DNA from: Paramicrobacterium sp051513965
GTDB lineage: Bacteria; Actinomycetota; Actinomycetes; Actinomycetales; Microbacteriaceae
NCBI RefSeq assembly: GCF_051513965.1
Contig: NZ_CP195847.1
Coordinates: forward strand, 434,001 to 498,000
Direction: 5' to 3'
Length of the DNA stretch: 64,000 nt
Made by a program: the position numbers and the translations under genes
In this document: piece after piece, positions 7,583 through 16,185 of the stretch
Layout of the letters: every line of letters begins with the position of its first letter
Numbering within the stretch: the first letter of the stretch is position 1
The notes under the pieces: generated by a model
Databases searched by the model: none
What the model saw: only the letters and a program-made list of their open reading frames with translations
What the model was told of the DNA's origin: nothing

Positions 7583-8554
7583 ATGACGACCGCTGACCTC
7601 ATCGGCAAGATCGTCCAGCTCATCGGAGGGCTGGCGATCTTCGCCGCTGTGATCGGGGTTCTGCTCTTCCTGCTCGACCGCGCCCCGAAGCGCGGCAAAG
7701 ATGTGTGGCAGATCCTCGGCTTCCTCGCCCCCGCGATGATCCTGCTCTCGCTCGGCCTCATCTATCCCGCCGTCCGTACGACGCTGCTGTCGTTCACGAA
7801 CAGAAACGGCGAGTGGAACGGGCTCGACAACTTCGTGTGGATGTTCACGCAGCCCGACATCATCCAGACGCTCGTGAACACGGTCATCTGGGTGCTCCTC
7901 GTGCCGACCGTGTCGACCGTCGTGGGGCTGGCCTACGCCGTCTTCATCGACAAGTCGCGTGGGGAGAAGATCTACAAGGCGCTCGTCTTCATGCCGATGG
8001 CGATCTCGTTCGTCGGCGCGGGCGTCATCTGGAAGTTCGTCTACGACTATCGGTCCGGCGGCCGCGAGCAGATCGGCCTCCTGAACCAGATCGTCGTCTG
8101 GTTCGGCGGCGAGCCGGTGCAGTGGCTGCAGTCGAACCCCATCAACACCTTCCTCCTGATCATCGTCATGATCTGGATCCAGACCGGTTTCGCGATGGTC
8201 GTGCTCTCCGCCGCGATCAAGGCGATACCGACCGATCAGCTCGAAGCCGCGGAGCTCGACGGCACGAACGCGTGGCAGCGGTTCACGAACGTCACGCTCC
8301 CCGGCATCCGCGGAGCCCTCGTCGTCGTCGTGACGACGATCTCGATCGCGACGCTCAAGGTCTTCGACATCGTGCGCACGATGACGGCCGGCAACTTCGG
8401 CACGAGCGTCATCGCCAATGAGATGTACACGCAGGCGTTCCGCGCCAACGAGCCCGGCCGAGGCTCCGCTCTCGCGCTCGTGCTCTTCGTCATGGTGCTG
8501 CCGATCGTCATCTACAACATCCGTGTGCTGAAGAAGCAGAGGGAGATCCGATGA
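7583..8554 (+). CDS. CUT1 sugar ABC transporter permease (AglF-like)
   Basis: A 323-residue inner-membrane permease with an extra N-terminal helix (residues about 8-30) before the usual six. The EAA loop that contacts the ATPase is visible as AAELDGTNAWQRFTNVTLP near residue 220. The extended N-terminus and the LKVFDIVRTMTAGNFGTSVIANEMY segment resemble AglF-type alpha-glucoside permeases. It overlaps the next permease by four bases, so translation is coupled. Confidence 0.85.
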   Translation: MTTADLIGKIVQLIGGLAIFAAVIGVLLFLLDRAPKRGKDVWQILGFLAPAMILLSLGLIYPAVRTTLLSFTNRNGEWNGLDNFVWMFTQPDIIQTLVNTVIWVLLVPTVSTVVGLAYAVFIDKSRGEKIYKALVFMPMAISFVGAGVIWKFVYDYRSGGREQIGLLNQIVVWFGGEPVQWLQSNPINTFLLIIVMIWIQTGFAMVVLSAAIKAIPTDQLEAAELDGTNAWQRFTNVTLPGIRGALVVVVTTISIATLKVFDIVRTMTAGNFGTSVIANEMYTQAFRANEPGRGSALALVLFVMVLPIVIYNIRVLKKQREIR

Positions 8555-9531
8555 GTTCGACACCCACGACCCCCGCGGCCGAGACCCGAGCAGAGGTGCT
8601 CGGCACAGGCTCGTTCGACCAGGGCGCGAGCAAGCGGGTCAAGAAGCGTCTCACCTCGCGCACAGCGAGCGTGATCGCCCTCATCATCGCGGTCGTCTGG
8701 ACGATCCCGACATTCGGGCTGTTCCTGTCGTCGTTCCGGCCCAAGGAGCTGCTGCAGACCACCGGCTGGTGGACGATCTTCCAGAACCCCGGGTTCACGC
8801 TCGAGAACTACCAGGAAGTGCTGCTGTCGGCATCCCTGTCATCGCCGCAGCTCGGCGCCTACTTCGCCAACTCGCTCGCGATCGCGATTCCGGGAACGGT
8901 CTTTCCGCTCGTGATCGGAGCCATGGCGGCGTACGTGTTCGCCTGGGTGCGGTTCAAGGGCTCGAACTGGCTGTTCATCTTCGTGTTCGCGCTGCAGATC
9001 GTTCCCCTGCAGATGGCGCTTCTGCCGCTGCTGCAGCTCTCGGTGCAGCTGCTCCGTCCGATTCAGGCTGGAATCCACGACATCATCCCGATGATTCCGG
9101 AGCAGAGCTATCTGCCGATCTGGGTGGCGCACACGATCTTCGGTCTGCCGCTCGTGATCTTCCTGCTGCACAACTTCATCTCGGAGATCCCGAGCGACGT
9201 CATCGAGGCGGCGCGCGTCGACGGTGCGAGCCACGGGCAGATCTTCTTCCGCATCATCATCCCGCTCGCCATGCCGGCGCTCGCTTCGGTCGCGATCTTC
9301 CAGTTCCTCTGGGTCTGGAACGACCTGCTCGTGGCGCTGATCTTCTCGGGCGGCACCCAGGACGTCGCGCCGCTGACTCAGAGGCTCGCCGAGCTGACGG
9401 GAACGCGCGGTCAGGACTGGCAGCGTCTGACGGCATCCGCCTTCGTCTCGCTCATCGTTCCACTCATCGTGTTCTTCAGTCTGCAGCGGTACTTCGTGCG
9501 CGGCCTGCTGGCCGGATCGACCAAGGGGTGA
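8551..9531 (+). CDS. CUT1 sugar ABC transporter permease (AglG-like)
   Basis: A 326-residue MalG-type permease that pairs with the preceding one. It has six membrane segments after a hydrophilic N-terminus of about 40 residues, and the EAA motif EAARVDGASHGQIFFRIIIP near residue 212. The ATG overlaps the upstream TGA (ATGA). No ATPase follows; the next gene is an unrelated exporter. The transporter therefore presumably uses a shared MsiK-type ATPase encoded outside the window. Confidence 0.86.
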   Translation: MSSTPTTPAAETRAEVLGTGSFDQGASKRVKKRLTSRTASVIALIIAVVWTIPTFGLFLSSFRPKELLQTTGWWTIFQNPGFTLENYQEVLLSASLSSPQLGAYFANSLAIAIPGTVFPLVIGAMAAYVFAWVRFKGSNWLFIFVFALQIVPLQMALLPLLQLSVQLLRPIQAGIHDIIPMIPEQSYLPIWVAHTIFGLPLVIFLLHNFISEIPSDVIEAARVDGASHGQIFFRIIIPLAMPALASVAIFQFLWVWNDLLVALIFSGGTQDVAPLTQRLAELTGTRGQDWQRLTASAFVSLIVPLIVFFSLQRYFVRGLLAGSTKG

Positions 9532-9563
9532 CGCCCAGCGCGAACATCGCCAGCGCGGCATCC

Positions 9564-9601
9564 GCTCATGCTCTCATCCTGTTTAGGGTGAGAGCATGAG
9601 C
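9564..9601 (+). promoter_or_regulatory. 17-bp hairpin overlapping the start codon of the ABC exporter gene
   Basis: Bases 9564-9580 pair with 9585-9601 (one G-U pair) around a GTTT loop. The right arm contains both the TAGGGT -10-like element (9584-9589) and the ATG at 9596. It may be the terminator of the upstream operon, an operator, or a structure that hides the start codon. Confidence 0.6.
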
Positions 9602-11464
9602 ATGCGCGGTGGCCGTGGCGTCGGGGGAGCGGTGCGCGCCGACTACGCCGCGCTCAAGCAGCAGAACGCGAGCGCCCCCGAGATTCCGCATCTGCTTCGG
9701 CGCACGCTGGGGCTCTTCCGTCCATACAGATGGTCCATCGTGCTGACCATCACGGTCGTTCTCGTGACCGCGGCGATCTCGGTCATCCCGCCGCTGCTCG
9801 TGGAGAGCGCGTTCGACGTCGGGCTGTTCCCGCCCGAGGGCGGGCCGAACATGTCGGCTCTCAGCGCCATCGTCGCCGTCATGATCGGGCTGTACATCAT
9901 CTCGGCCGGGCTCGGCGTGTGGCAGAGCTACCTCACCTCCTCGGTCGGAAACAGCGTCATGGGGCAGCTGCGCGTCACCCTCTTCGAGCGTCTGCAGGCC
10001 ATGGACCTCAGCTTCTTCACCCGGACGAAGACAGGCGTCATCCAGTCACGGCTGCAGAACGACGTCGGCGGGGTCGCGAACGCCGTCACGAACACGGTGT
10101 CGAGCGTGCTCGGCAACACCGTCAACGTCATCGCGGCGTTCGTGGCGATGGTGCTCATCAGCTGGCCGCTCACCGTGATCGCGATCGTGCTCATGCCGAT
10201 TCTGGTGTTCGTGCAGCGTCGCGTCGGGCAGGTGCGAGCGCGCATCGCAGGGCAGGCGCAGGAGTCCCTGTCGGACATGACGGCGATCACTCAGGAGACC
10301 CTGAGCGTATCGGGCATCTTCCTGTCGAAGAGCTTCAGCATGCAGCGAGCCGAGACGGAGCGCTACCGCGAGGCGAACCGCACGCAGATCGCGTTGCAGG
10401 TGCGCCAGACGATGAGCGGTCAGGGTTTCTTCGCGCTCGTGAACATCTTCATGTCGTCGATTCCTGCGATCGTCTACCTCGCGGCCGGCGTGCTCATCGG
10501 CCAGGGCTTCGGCGACATCACGCCCGGCGCGATCGTGGCGTTCACGACCGTGCAGTCGCGTCTCCTGTTCCCGCTCACGAGCCTGATGCGCGTCGCCCTC
10601 GACCTGCAGACCTCCGGGGCACTGTTCGCGCGCATCTTCGAGTACCTCGACCTGCGGCCCGCGATCGTCGAGGCTCCCGACGCGATTGATGTGGCAGAGG
10701 CACCGGGGCCCGTGGGAAGCGTCAGGTTCCGGAGCGTCTCGTTTCGCTATCCGGATGCCGCGGAGGAGTCACGTCCCACACTGGACGACGTGTCTTTCAG
10801 CATCCGTCCCGGTGAGTTCGCCGCGTTCGTCGGCCCCTCCGGAGCGGGCAAGACGACGATCTCGTACCTCGTGCCGCGGCTCTACGACGCGACGGCAGGC
10901 AGCGTCGAGTTCGCGGGGCAGAACGTGCGGAGCCTGCGCCAGGCCTCGCTCGTCGATCACGTCGGAGTGGTGAGCCAGGAGACGTATCTGTTCCACGCGA
11001 CCATCGCAGAGAACCTGCGCTATGCGAAGCCCGATGCGACGGATGCCGAGCTCGAGGCCGCCGCGCGCGGCGCGAACATCCACGACACGATCGCGTCCTT
11101 CCCCGGCGGCTACGCGACCGTCGTGGGGGAGCGCGGCTACCGACTCTCGGGCGGCGAGAAGCAGCGCATCGCGATCGCGCGCGTGCTGCTGAAGGACCCC
11201 GCCGTCATGCTGCTCGACGAGGCGACGAGCGCGCTCGACACGATCTCGGAGCGCGTTGTGCAGCACGCTCTCGACGCGGCATCCCAGGGCCGCACGACGA
11301 TCGCGATCGCCCACCGGCTCTCCACGGTCATCGGCGCCGATCGTATCTTCGTCATCGACGGCGGCCGCATCGTCGAGCAGGGCACGCACGCCGAGCTGCT
11401 CGAGATCGGCGGGGTGTACGCGCGGATGTACCGCGAACAGATCGGCGGAGGGGATGCCTCGTAG
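9596..11464 (+). CDS. ABC exporter with fused membrane and ATPase domains
   Basis: A 622-residue half-transporter. Six transmembrane helices span residues about 45-340, with the exporter-type coupling loop (TMQ-like LSVSGIFLSKSF). The nucleotide-binding domain follows: Walker A GPSGAGKTT near residue 412, signature LSGGEKQRIAIARVLLKDP near 516, Walker B VMLLDEATSALD, and a switch histidine in AIAHRLST. It probably homodimerises to export a lipid or drug. TAGGGT-N6-ATG suggests a leaderless transcript; a second ATG six bases downstream is an alternative start. Confidence 0.88.
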   Translation: MSMRGGRGVGGAVRADYAALKQQNASAPEIPHLLRRTLGLFRPYRWSIVLTITVVLVTAAISVIPPLLVESAFDVGLFPPEGGPNMSALSAIVAVMIGLYIISAGLGVWQSYLTSSVGNSVMGQLRVTLFERLQAMDLSFFTRTKTGVIQSRLQNDVGGVANAVTNTVSSVLGNTVNVIAAFVAMVLISWPLTVIAIVLMPILVFVQRRVGQVRARIAGQAQESLSDMTAITQETLSVSGIFLSKSFSMQRAETERYREANRTQIALQVRQTMSGQGFFALVNIFMSSIPAIVYLAAGVLIGQGFGDITPGAIVAFTTVQSRLLFPLTSLMRVALDLQTSGALFARIFEYLDLRPAIVEAPDAIDVAEAPGPVGSVRFRSVSFRYPDAAEESRPTLDDVSFSIRPGEFAAFVGPSGAGKTTISYLVPRLYDATAGSVEFAGQNVRSLRQASLVDHVGVVSQETYLFHATIAENLRYAKPDATDAELEAAARGANIHDTIASFPGGYATVVGERGYRLSGGEKQRIAIARVLLKDPAVMLLDEATSALDTISERVVQHALDAASQGRTTIAIAHRLSTVIGADRIFVIDGGRIVEQGTHAELLEIGGVYARMYREQIGGGDAS

Positions 11465-11534
11465 CATCCGAGCGTCGTTCGGCCACGCGGTCTAGGCTCG
11501 ACGTGACGACCCACCACTCACGAACGGATGCCGT

Positions 11535-12899
11535 GTGACGTACGCCTCTTCCATCACAGACCTGATCGGCGACACGCCCCTGGTCAAGCTGAACCGCGTG
11601 ACCGAGGGCATCGACGCGACCGTGCTCGTCAAGGTCGAGTACCTCAATCCGGGCGGCTCCTCGAAGGACCGCATCGCGGAGCGAATCATCGACGCCGCCG
11701 AGGCCGCGGGCGATCTGAAGCCCGGCGGAACCATCGTCGAGCCGACCTCGGGCAATACGGGCGTCGGCCTCGCACTCATCGCGCAGCAGCGAGGCTACCG
11801 ATGCGTCTTCGTGCTGCCGGACAAGGTGGGAGAGGACAAGCGGAACGTGCTCACCGCGTACGGCGCCGAGATCGTCGTGACGCCGACCTCCGTCGCGCCC
11901 GAGGACCCGGAGTCGTACTATTCGGTCTCCGATCGTCTCGCCCGTGAGATCCCCGGCGCGTTCAAGCCCAACCAGTACTTCAACCAGGCGGGCCCGCAGA
12001 GCCACTACGAGACGACGGGGCCCGAGATCTGGCGCGACACCGAGGGGGCGCTGACGCACTTCGTCGCGGGTGTCGGCACCGGCGGCACAATCACCGGAAC
12101 GGGGCGCTACCTGCGTGAGGTCTCCGACGGCGGCGTGCGCATCGTCGGGGCGGATCCGGAGGGCTCGGTGTACTCCGGCGGAAGCGGCCGTCCATACCTT
12201 GTGGAGGGCGTCGGCGAGGACTTCTGGCCGGGCGCCTACGACCCGAGCGTCGTCGACGAGGTCATCGCGGTGAGCGACGCCGAGTCGTTCGCGATGACGC
12301 GGCGCCTCGCCCGCGAGGAGGGCCTGCTGGTCGGCGGCTCGAGCGGCATGGCCGTCGTCGCGGCGCTGAAGGCCGCGGCATCCCTCCCCGCCGACGCAGT
12401 CGTGGTCGTGCTTCTGCCCGACGGCGGACGCGGGTACCTCGGCAAGATCTTCAACGATTCCTGGATGCGCTCCTACGGCTTCCTCGACGATGCCGATGAA
12501 CACACGGTCGGTGACGTCCTCGCCGCGAAGAGCGGCAGCATCCCGGCGCTGCTGCACGCGCATCCGTCCGACACTGTGGCCGACGCGATTCAGATCATGA
12601 CGGAGCACGGTGTTTCGCAGCTGCCCGTGCTCACAACCGAACCGCCCGTCGTGATGGGCGAGGTCGCGGGCGCGGTCGTCGAGAGTGACCTGCTCGAGCG
12701 CGTGTTCACGGGGCAGAGCAGCATGGCGGATGCCGTCAGCACGGTGACCGGCGACTCGCTGCCGATCATCGGAGCCGGCGAGACCGTCGCCGCGGCACGT
12801 GAAGCGCTCGCGGCATCCGATGCCTACCTCGTCACCCGCGACGGCAAACCCGCCGGGGTGCTCACCCGACAAGACCTCCTCACCTACCTCAGCGCCTAG
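11535..12899 (+). CDS. cbs: cystathionine beta-synthase
   Basis: Condenses serine and homocysteine to cystathionine (reverse transsulfuration). This 454-residue PLP enzyme has its Schiff-base lysine at K44 in NPGGSSKDRIAERI, the TSGNTG substrate loop and GVGTGGTITGTG phosphate loop, and two C-terminal CBS domains (about 335-454) as in actinobacterial CBS proteins. The start is a GTG at 11535. An 11-codon frame from the GTG at 11503, just after a TAGGCT -10-like element, ends with its TGA overlapping this start. Its neighbour 24 bases downstream is metB, making a complete transsulfuration cassette. O-acetylserine sulfhydrylase activity is a possible alternative. Confidence 0.9.
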   Translation: MTYASSITDLIGDTPLVKLNRVTEGIDATVLVKVEYLNPGGSSKDRIAERIIDAAEAAGDLKPGGTIVEPTSGNTGVGLALIAQQRGYRCVFVLPDKVGEDKRNVLTAYGAEIVVTPTSVAPEDPESYYSVSDRLAREIPGAFKPNQYFNQAGPQSHYETTGPEIWRDTEGALTHFVAGVGTGGTITGTGRYLREVSDGGVRIVGADPEGSVYSGGSGRPYLVEGVGEDFWPGAYDPSVVDEVIAVSDAESFAMTRRLAREEGLLVGGSSGMAVVAALKAAASLPADAVVVVLLPDGGRGYLGKIFNDSWMRSYGFLDDADEHTVGDVLAAKSGSIPALLHAHPSDTVADAIQIMTEHGVSQLPVLTTEPPVVMGEVAGAVVESDLLERVFTGQSSMADAVSTVTGDSLPIIGAGETVAAAREALAASDAYLVTRDGKPAGVLTRQDLLTYLSA

Positions 12900-12923
12900 C
12901 CGCAGCCGATCGGAAGGACCACC

Positions 12924-14087
12924 ATGACCTCGACACCAGGATTCTCCACGCGCGCCATCCACGCGGGTCAGAGCGCCGACCCCGAGACCGGAGCGGTCAT
13001 TCCGCCCATCCACCTCACGTCGACGCACAAACAGGATGCCATCGGGCAGCTGCGCCGCGGATTCGAGTACGGCCGCGCGGGCAACCCCACGCGGTCCGCT
13101 CTCGAGGAGCAGCTCGCCGCGATCGAGGGGGCGACGCACGCGCTCTCGTTCTCGTCGGGACTTGCCGCGGAGGACGCCCTGCTGCGCGGCATCCTGCGAC
13201 CCGGCGACCACGTGATCATCGGAAACGACGTGTACGGCGGCACCTACCGCCTGCTCGCGAGCATCTTCGCGGACTGGGGCGTCGAGCACTCCGTCGTCGA
13301 CCAGGGCAACCTGCGCGAGGTGCAGAGCGCGGTGCGGCCGGAGTCCCGGGTGCTGTGGTGCGAGACGCCGTCGAACCCGCTCATGAAGATCACCGACATC
13401 GCGGAGCTCGCCGAGATCGGCCACGCCGCGGGGCTGACGGTCGTCGTCGACAACACCTTCGCCACTCCCGCCCTGCAGCTGCCGCTCGCGCTCGGGGCCG
13501 ACGTCGTCGTGCACTCGACGACGAAGTACCTCGGCGGGCACTCCGACGTCATCGGGGGAGCGGTCGTCACGAGCGACGACGCGCTGTTCGAGAAGGTCCG
13601 TTTTCTGCAGTTCGCGGCCGGGGCCGTGTCGAGTCCGTTCGACGCGTACCTCACGTCCCGCGGCATCAAGACGCTCGACGTGCGCATGGAGCGTCACTCG
13701 GCGAACGCGCAGAAGATCGCAGAGTTCCTCGACGGGCGCCCGGGTGTCGAGCGGGTCTATTATCCGGGTCTCGAGGACCACCCGGGGCACGCGCTCGCCG
13801 CGCAGCAGATGTCGCGGTTCGGCGGCATGCTCTCGGTCGCCTTCGCCGGTGGAGAGCGGCAGGCGCGGCGCTTCACGGAGAGCCTGCGCGTGTTCACACT
13901 CGCGGAGTCGCTCGGCGGGGTCGAGTCGCTCGTCAACTACCCGAGCGAGATGACGCACGCCTCCGTCGCGGGCACCGCGCTCGCCGTGCCCGAGAACGTC
14001 GTGCGGCTCTCGGTCGGCATCGAAGAGGTCGACGATCTGCTCGGCGACGTCGAGAGCGCGCTCGGCCGCTCGGCGAAGAAGCGCTGA
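12924..14087 (+). CDS. metB: cystathionine gamma-synthase / gamma-lyase (Cys/Met PLP family)
   Basis: A 387-residue PLP enzyme. The catalytic lysine is K201 in HSTTKYLGGHSD, and the family motifs FEYGRAGNPTR and VDNTFATP are present. Together with cbs it interconverts cysteine and homocysteine through cystathionine. Synthase and lyase cannot be separated by sequence alone. Pairing with cbs favours the lyase direction (cysteine from homocysteine), whereas actinobacterial orthologues are usually named metB. AAGGACC precedes the ATG. Confidence 0.88.
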   Translation: MTSTPGFSTRAIHAGQSADPETGAVIPPIHLTSTHKQDAIGQLRRGFEYGRAGNPTRSALEEQLAAIEGATHALSFSSGLAAEDALLRGILRPGDHVIIGNDVYGGTYRLLASIFADWGVEHSVVDQGNLREVQSAVRPESRVLWCETPSNPLMKITDIAELAEIGHAAGLTVVVDNTFATPALQLPLALGADVVVHSTTKYLGGHSDVIGGAVVTSDDALFEKVRFLQFAAGAVSSPFDAYLTSRGIKTLDVRMERHSANAQKIAEFLDGRPGVERVYYPGLEDHPGHALAAQQMSRFGGMLSVAFAGGERQARRFTESLRVFTLAESLGGVESLVNYPSEMTHASVAGTALAVPENVVRLSVGIEEVDDLLGDVESALGRSAKKR

Positions 14088-14108
14088 CCGGCGGCCTTCG
14101 GGACGCTG

Positions 14109-14588
14109 CTAGTCGATCGTCTCCGGTTCGGCGACGTCGGGCCAGCGGCGCGGTCCAGCGCCGTCGGTGCCGAGCGCGTCGTCGGGGTTCTGAAGTGCGC
14201 ACCTCTTGAGGCTGAGGCAGCCGCAGCCGATGCAGCCGTCGAGGTCGTTGCGCAGGTGCTGGAGCGCCGCGATGCGCTCGTCGAGACGCTCGCGCCAGCG
14301 CGCCGAGAGCCGGGCCCAGTCACGCTTCGTCGGAGTGCGACCGTCGGGCAGCGAGTCGAGCGCGGCCCGAATGTCGGCGAGCGACATGCCGACGCGCTGC
14401 GAGGTTCGGATGAACGCGACGCGCCTCAGCGTGTCGCGCCGATAGCGCCGCTGGTTGCCCGGCGTTCGCTCGGCGGTGATGAGCCCGTTGCGCTCGTAGA
14501 AGTGCAGAGCGGATGCCGCGACGCCGCTGCGCCGTGACAGTTCGCCGATCGTCAGATCGTGGTGTTTTCCCCCGGGAATCTGCGGCAT
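14109..14588 (-). CDS. soxR: redox-sensitive transcriptional activator SoxR
   Basis: A MerR-family regulator of 159 residues. The N-terminal HTH (LTIGELSRRSGVAASALHFYERNGLI) is followed by a dimerisation helix and the [2Fe-2S] motif CIGCGC...C. The cysteines are residues 119, 122, 124 and 130, the same numbers as in E. coli SoxR. GGAGGAGG precedes the ATG. It is divergent from an MFS transporter whose promoter contains a perfect SoxR box, and in Actinobacteria SoxR typically responds to redox-cycling compounds and controls efflux or modifying enzymes rather than superoxide defence. Confidence 0.95.
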   Translation of the reverse strand: MPQIPGGKHHDLTIGELSRRSGVAASALHFYERNGLITAERTPGNQRRYRRDTLRRVAFIRTSQRVGMSLADIRAALDSLPDGRTPTKRDWARLSARWRERLDERIAALQHLRNDLDGCIGCGCLSLKRCALQNPDDALGTDGAGPRRWPDVAEPETID

Positions 14589-14609
14589 GAGGGCCTCCTC
14601 CGACGTCGC

Positions 14610-14640
14610 TTGACCTCAACTATAGTTGAGGTTCTAGAGT
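14610..14640 (+). promoter_or_regulatory. SoxR-box promoter of the MFS gene
   Basis: A perfect 20-bp palindrome at 14613-14632 contains the SoxR consensus halves CCTCAA and TTGAGG separated by six bases. It lies between TTGACC (14610-14615) and TAGAGT (14635-14640). The 19-base spacer is the over-long spacing that MerR-family activators correct by DNA distortion. The GTG of the MFS gene begins six bases after the -10 element. Confidence 0.9.
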
Positions 14641-14646
14641 TGCGGT

Positions 14647-16023
14647 GTGAGCAGCGAGAGAACCCGCGCCGAGCAGGGTGGGGCTTCCGGAATCCTGAAG
14701 AGTAGATATCGCTGGGTGACGATAGGAACGGTCGCCCTCATCTTTCTCAGCGCGTTCGAATCGCTTGCCGTCACGACCGTGATGCCCGTTGTGAGCGACG
14801 ATCTCGACGGGCGGTCGCTCTACGCGATCGCCTTCTCGGGGCCGCTTGCGACGGGCATCATCGGAATGGTCTGGTCCGGTCTCATCTCAGACCGTCGCGG
14901 ACCTGCACTGCCGCTCTACGCGTGCGTCGCCACGTTCACGGCATCCCTCGTCATCTCGGGAACGGCGACCACGATGCTCGTCTTCGTGCTCGGCCGCCTG
15001 GTGCAGGGGCTCGGCGCCGGAGGGCTGATCGTCGCGATCTACGTGGTCGTCGCGCGCATGTACCCCGAGCGACTGCAGCCGGCGCTGTTCGCCGCCTTCG
15101 CGGCCGCGTGGGTCGTGCCGTCGCTCGTCGGACCCTTCGTTGCGGGGCTCGTCGCCGAGTTCATCAGTTGGCACTGGGTCTTTCTCGGTGTCGTGGTGCT
15201 CGTCATTCCCGCGCTCGCGCTCGTCGTTCCCTCGCTGCGCCACGTCGAATCGCAGGTGAATGAGGATGCCGCGCCCGGCGGCGCCGCCAAGCTGGGGTGG
15301 TCGGCGCTCGCCGCCCTCGCGGTTCTTGTGCTCGCCGTCTCCGGAGAGGCGACGGGCGTCGAGTGGCTGCTCGCGGCGGCATCCATCACCGTGACGCTCA
15401 TCGCGGTGCGACCGCTTCTGCCCGCGGGCACCCTACGGCTTCAGCGCGGTCTGCCCGCGGTCATCTCGCTGCGCGGCGTCGCCGCCGGCGCGTTCGTCGC
15501 GACCGAGGTCTACCTGCCGTTCATGCTGACCGAGAACTACGGCTTCCGTCCGTCGGCCGCCGGGCTCGTGCTCACCGTCGGCGCGCTCAGCTGGTCGATC
15601 GCTTCGGCGGTCCAAGGACGCATCGGGGAGCGGGCGGAGCACGTGACCTTCCTGCGGGTGGGAACGGTCTTCATCACGATCGCGATCGTCGCGGCGTTCG
15701 TCACGGCCGCGTTCGACCTTGCGCCCGTGGTGACCGTCGCCGGCTGGCTGTTCGGGGGCGCGGGTATGGGCCTCATGATGCCGCGCATGTCGATTCTGAT
15801 GTTCGCGTACTCGACGCCCGAGAACCAGGGCTTCAACAGCTCGGCGCTCAACATCTCCGATGTCATCGGGGGCGGCACAGCGCTGTCGGTGACCGGGCTG
15901 CTCTTCGCGGCATTCCCCGAGGCTCCGCTCGTGGCGGTCTTCGCGCTCGCGGCGCTGCTCGCCGTGGCATCCGTCCTCATCGCTCCGCGCGGAGCGCGCC
16001 GCATCGTCGAGCCTGTCGCCTGA
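14647..16023 (+). CDS. MFS transporter under SoxR control
   Basis: A 458-residue multidrug-type major facilitator. TM1 is followed by ESLAVTTVMPVVSDDLDG and the loop GLISDRRGPALPL. The length suggests twelve to fourteen helices. The promoter carries a SoxR box with 19-base spacing, and TAGAGT-N6-GTG predicts a leaderless mRNA beginning at or next to the start codon. It most likely exports redox-active metabolites such as phenazines or quinones. The divergent neighbour is soxR itself. Confidence 0.88.
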   Translation: MSSERTRAEQGGASGILKSRYRWVTIGTVALIFLSAFESLAVTTVMPVVSDDLDGRSLYAIAFSGPLATGIIGMVWSGLISDRRGPALPLYACVATFTASLVISGTATTMLVFVLGRLVQGLGAGGLIVAIYVVVARMYPERLQPALFAAFAAAWVVPSLVGPFVAGLVAEFISWHWVFLGVVVLVIPALALVVPSLRHVESQVNEDAAPGGAAKLGWSALAALAVLVLAVSGEATGVEWLLAAASITVTLIAVRPLLPAGTLRLQRGLPAVISLRGVAAGAFVATEVYLPFMLTENYGFRPSAAGLVLTVGALSWSIASAVQGRIGERAEHVTFLRVGTVFITIAIVAAFVTAAFDLAPVVTVAGWLFGGAGMGLMMPRMSILMFAYSTPENQGFNSSALNISDVIGGGTALSVTGLLFAAFPEAPLVAVFALAALLAVASVLIAPRGARRIVEPVA

Positions 16024-16068
16024 CGCGGCGGCCTGACTTGGCCGCCTGACTCGGTCGCCTGGCGCTGG
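16016..16068 (+). repeat. short tandem repeat at the end of the MFS gene
   Basis: Three consecutive 13-base units (TCGCCTGACGCGG, CGGCCTGACTTGG, CCGCCTGACTCGG) and a fourth partial unit overlap the MFS stop codon. This looks like a local slippage duplication. No function is inferred. Confidence 0.6.
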
Positions 16069-16086
16069 AGAGCATTCCGGGGTGAA

Positions 16087-16144
16087 TTGACATTCCGAGT
16101 TGGGACAACGTACGATCAATCGCAATTGGGAATGCGCTTTCCCA
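16087..16144 (+). promoter_or_regulatory. promoter and operator of the NMT1-type ABC transporter
   Basis: TTGACA (16087-16092) and TACGAT (16111-16116), 18 bases apart, form one of the best promoters in the window. Immediately downstream, TGGGAA-N6-TTCCCA (16127-16144) is an inverted repeat positioned to block early transcription. CATTCC (16091-16096) and GGAATG (16129-16134) form a second inverted pair. The regulator is unknown. No TPP or other riboswitch was recognised in the 5' leader. Confidence 0.6.
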
Positions 16145-16185
16145 CACGTTCCCACAGGACTCTCAATGATGAGGGAGAGGTAGAG

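Noticed and set aside
11352..13958. An 868-codon minus-strand frame over cbs and metB
   Set aside because: Low-complexity Arg/Asp/Gly/Val-rich translation without motifs; the plus-strand genes are clear enzymes.
16024..16185. TPP riboswitch before the NMT1-type transporter
   Set aside because: No CTGAGA or ACC-type conserved boxes were seen; the region is explained by a promoter and an inverted repeat.
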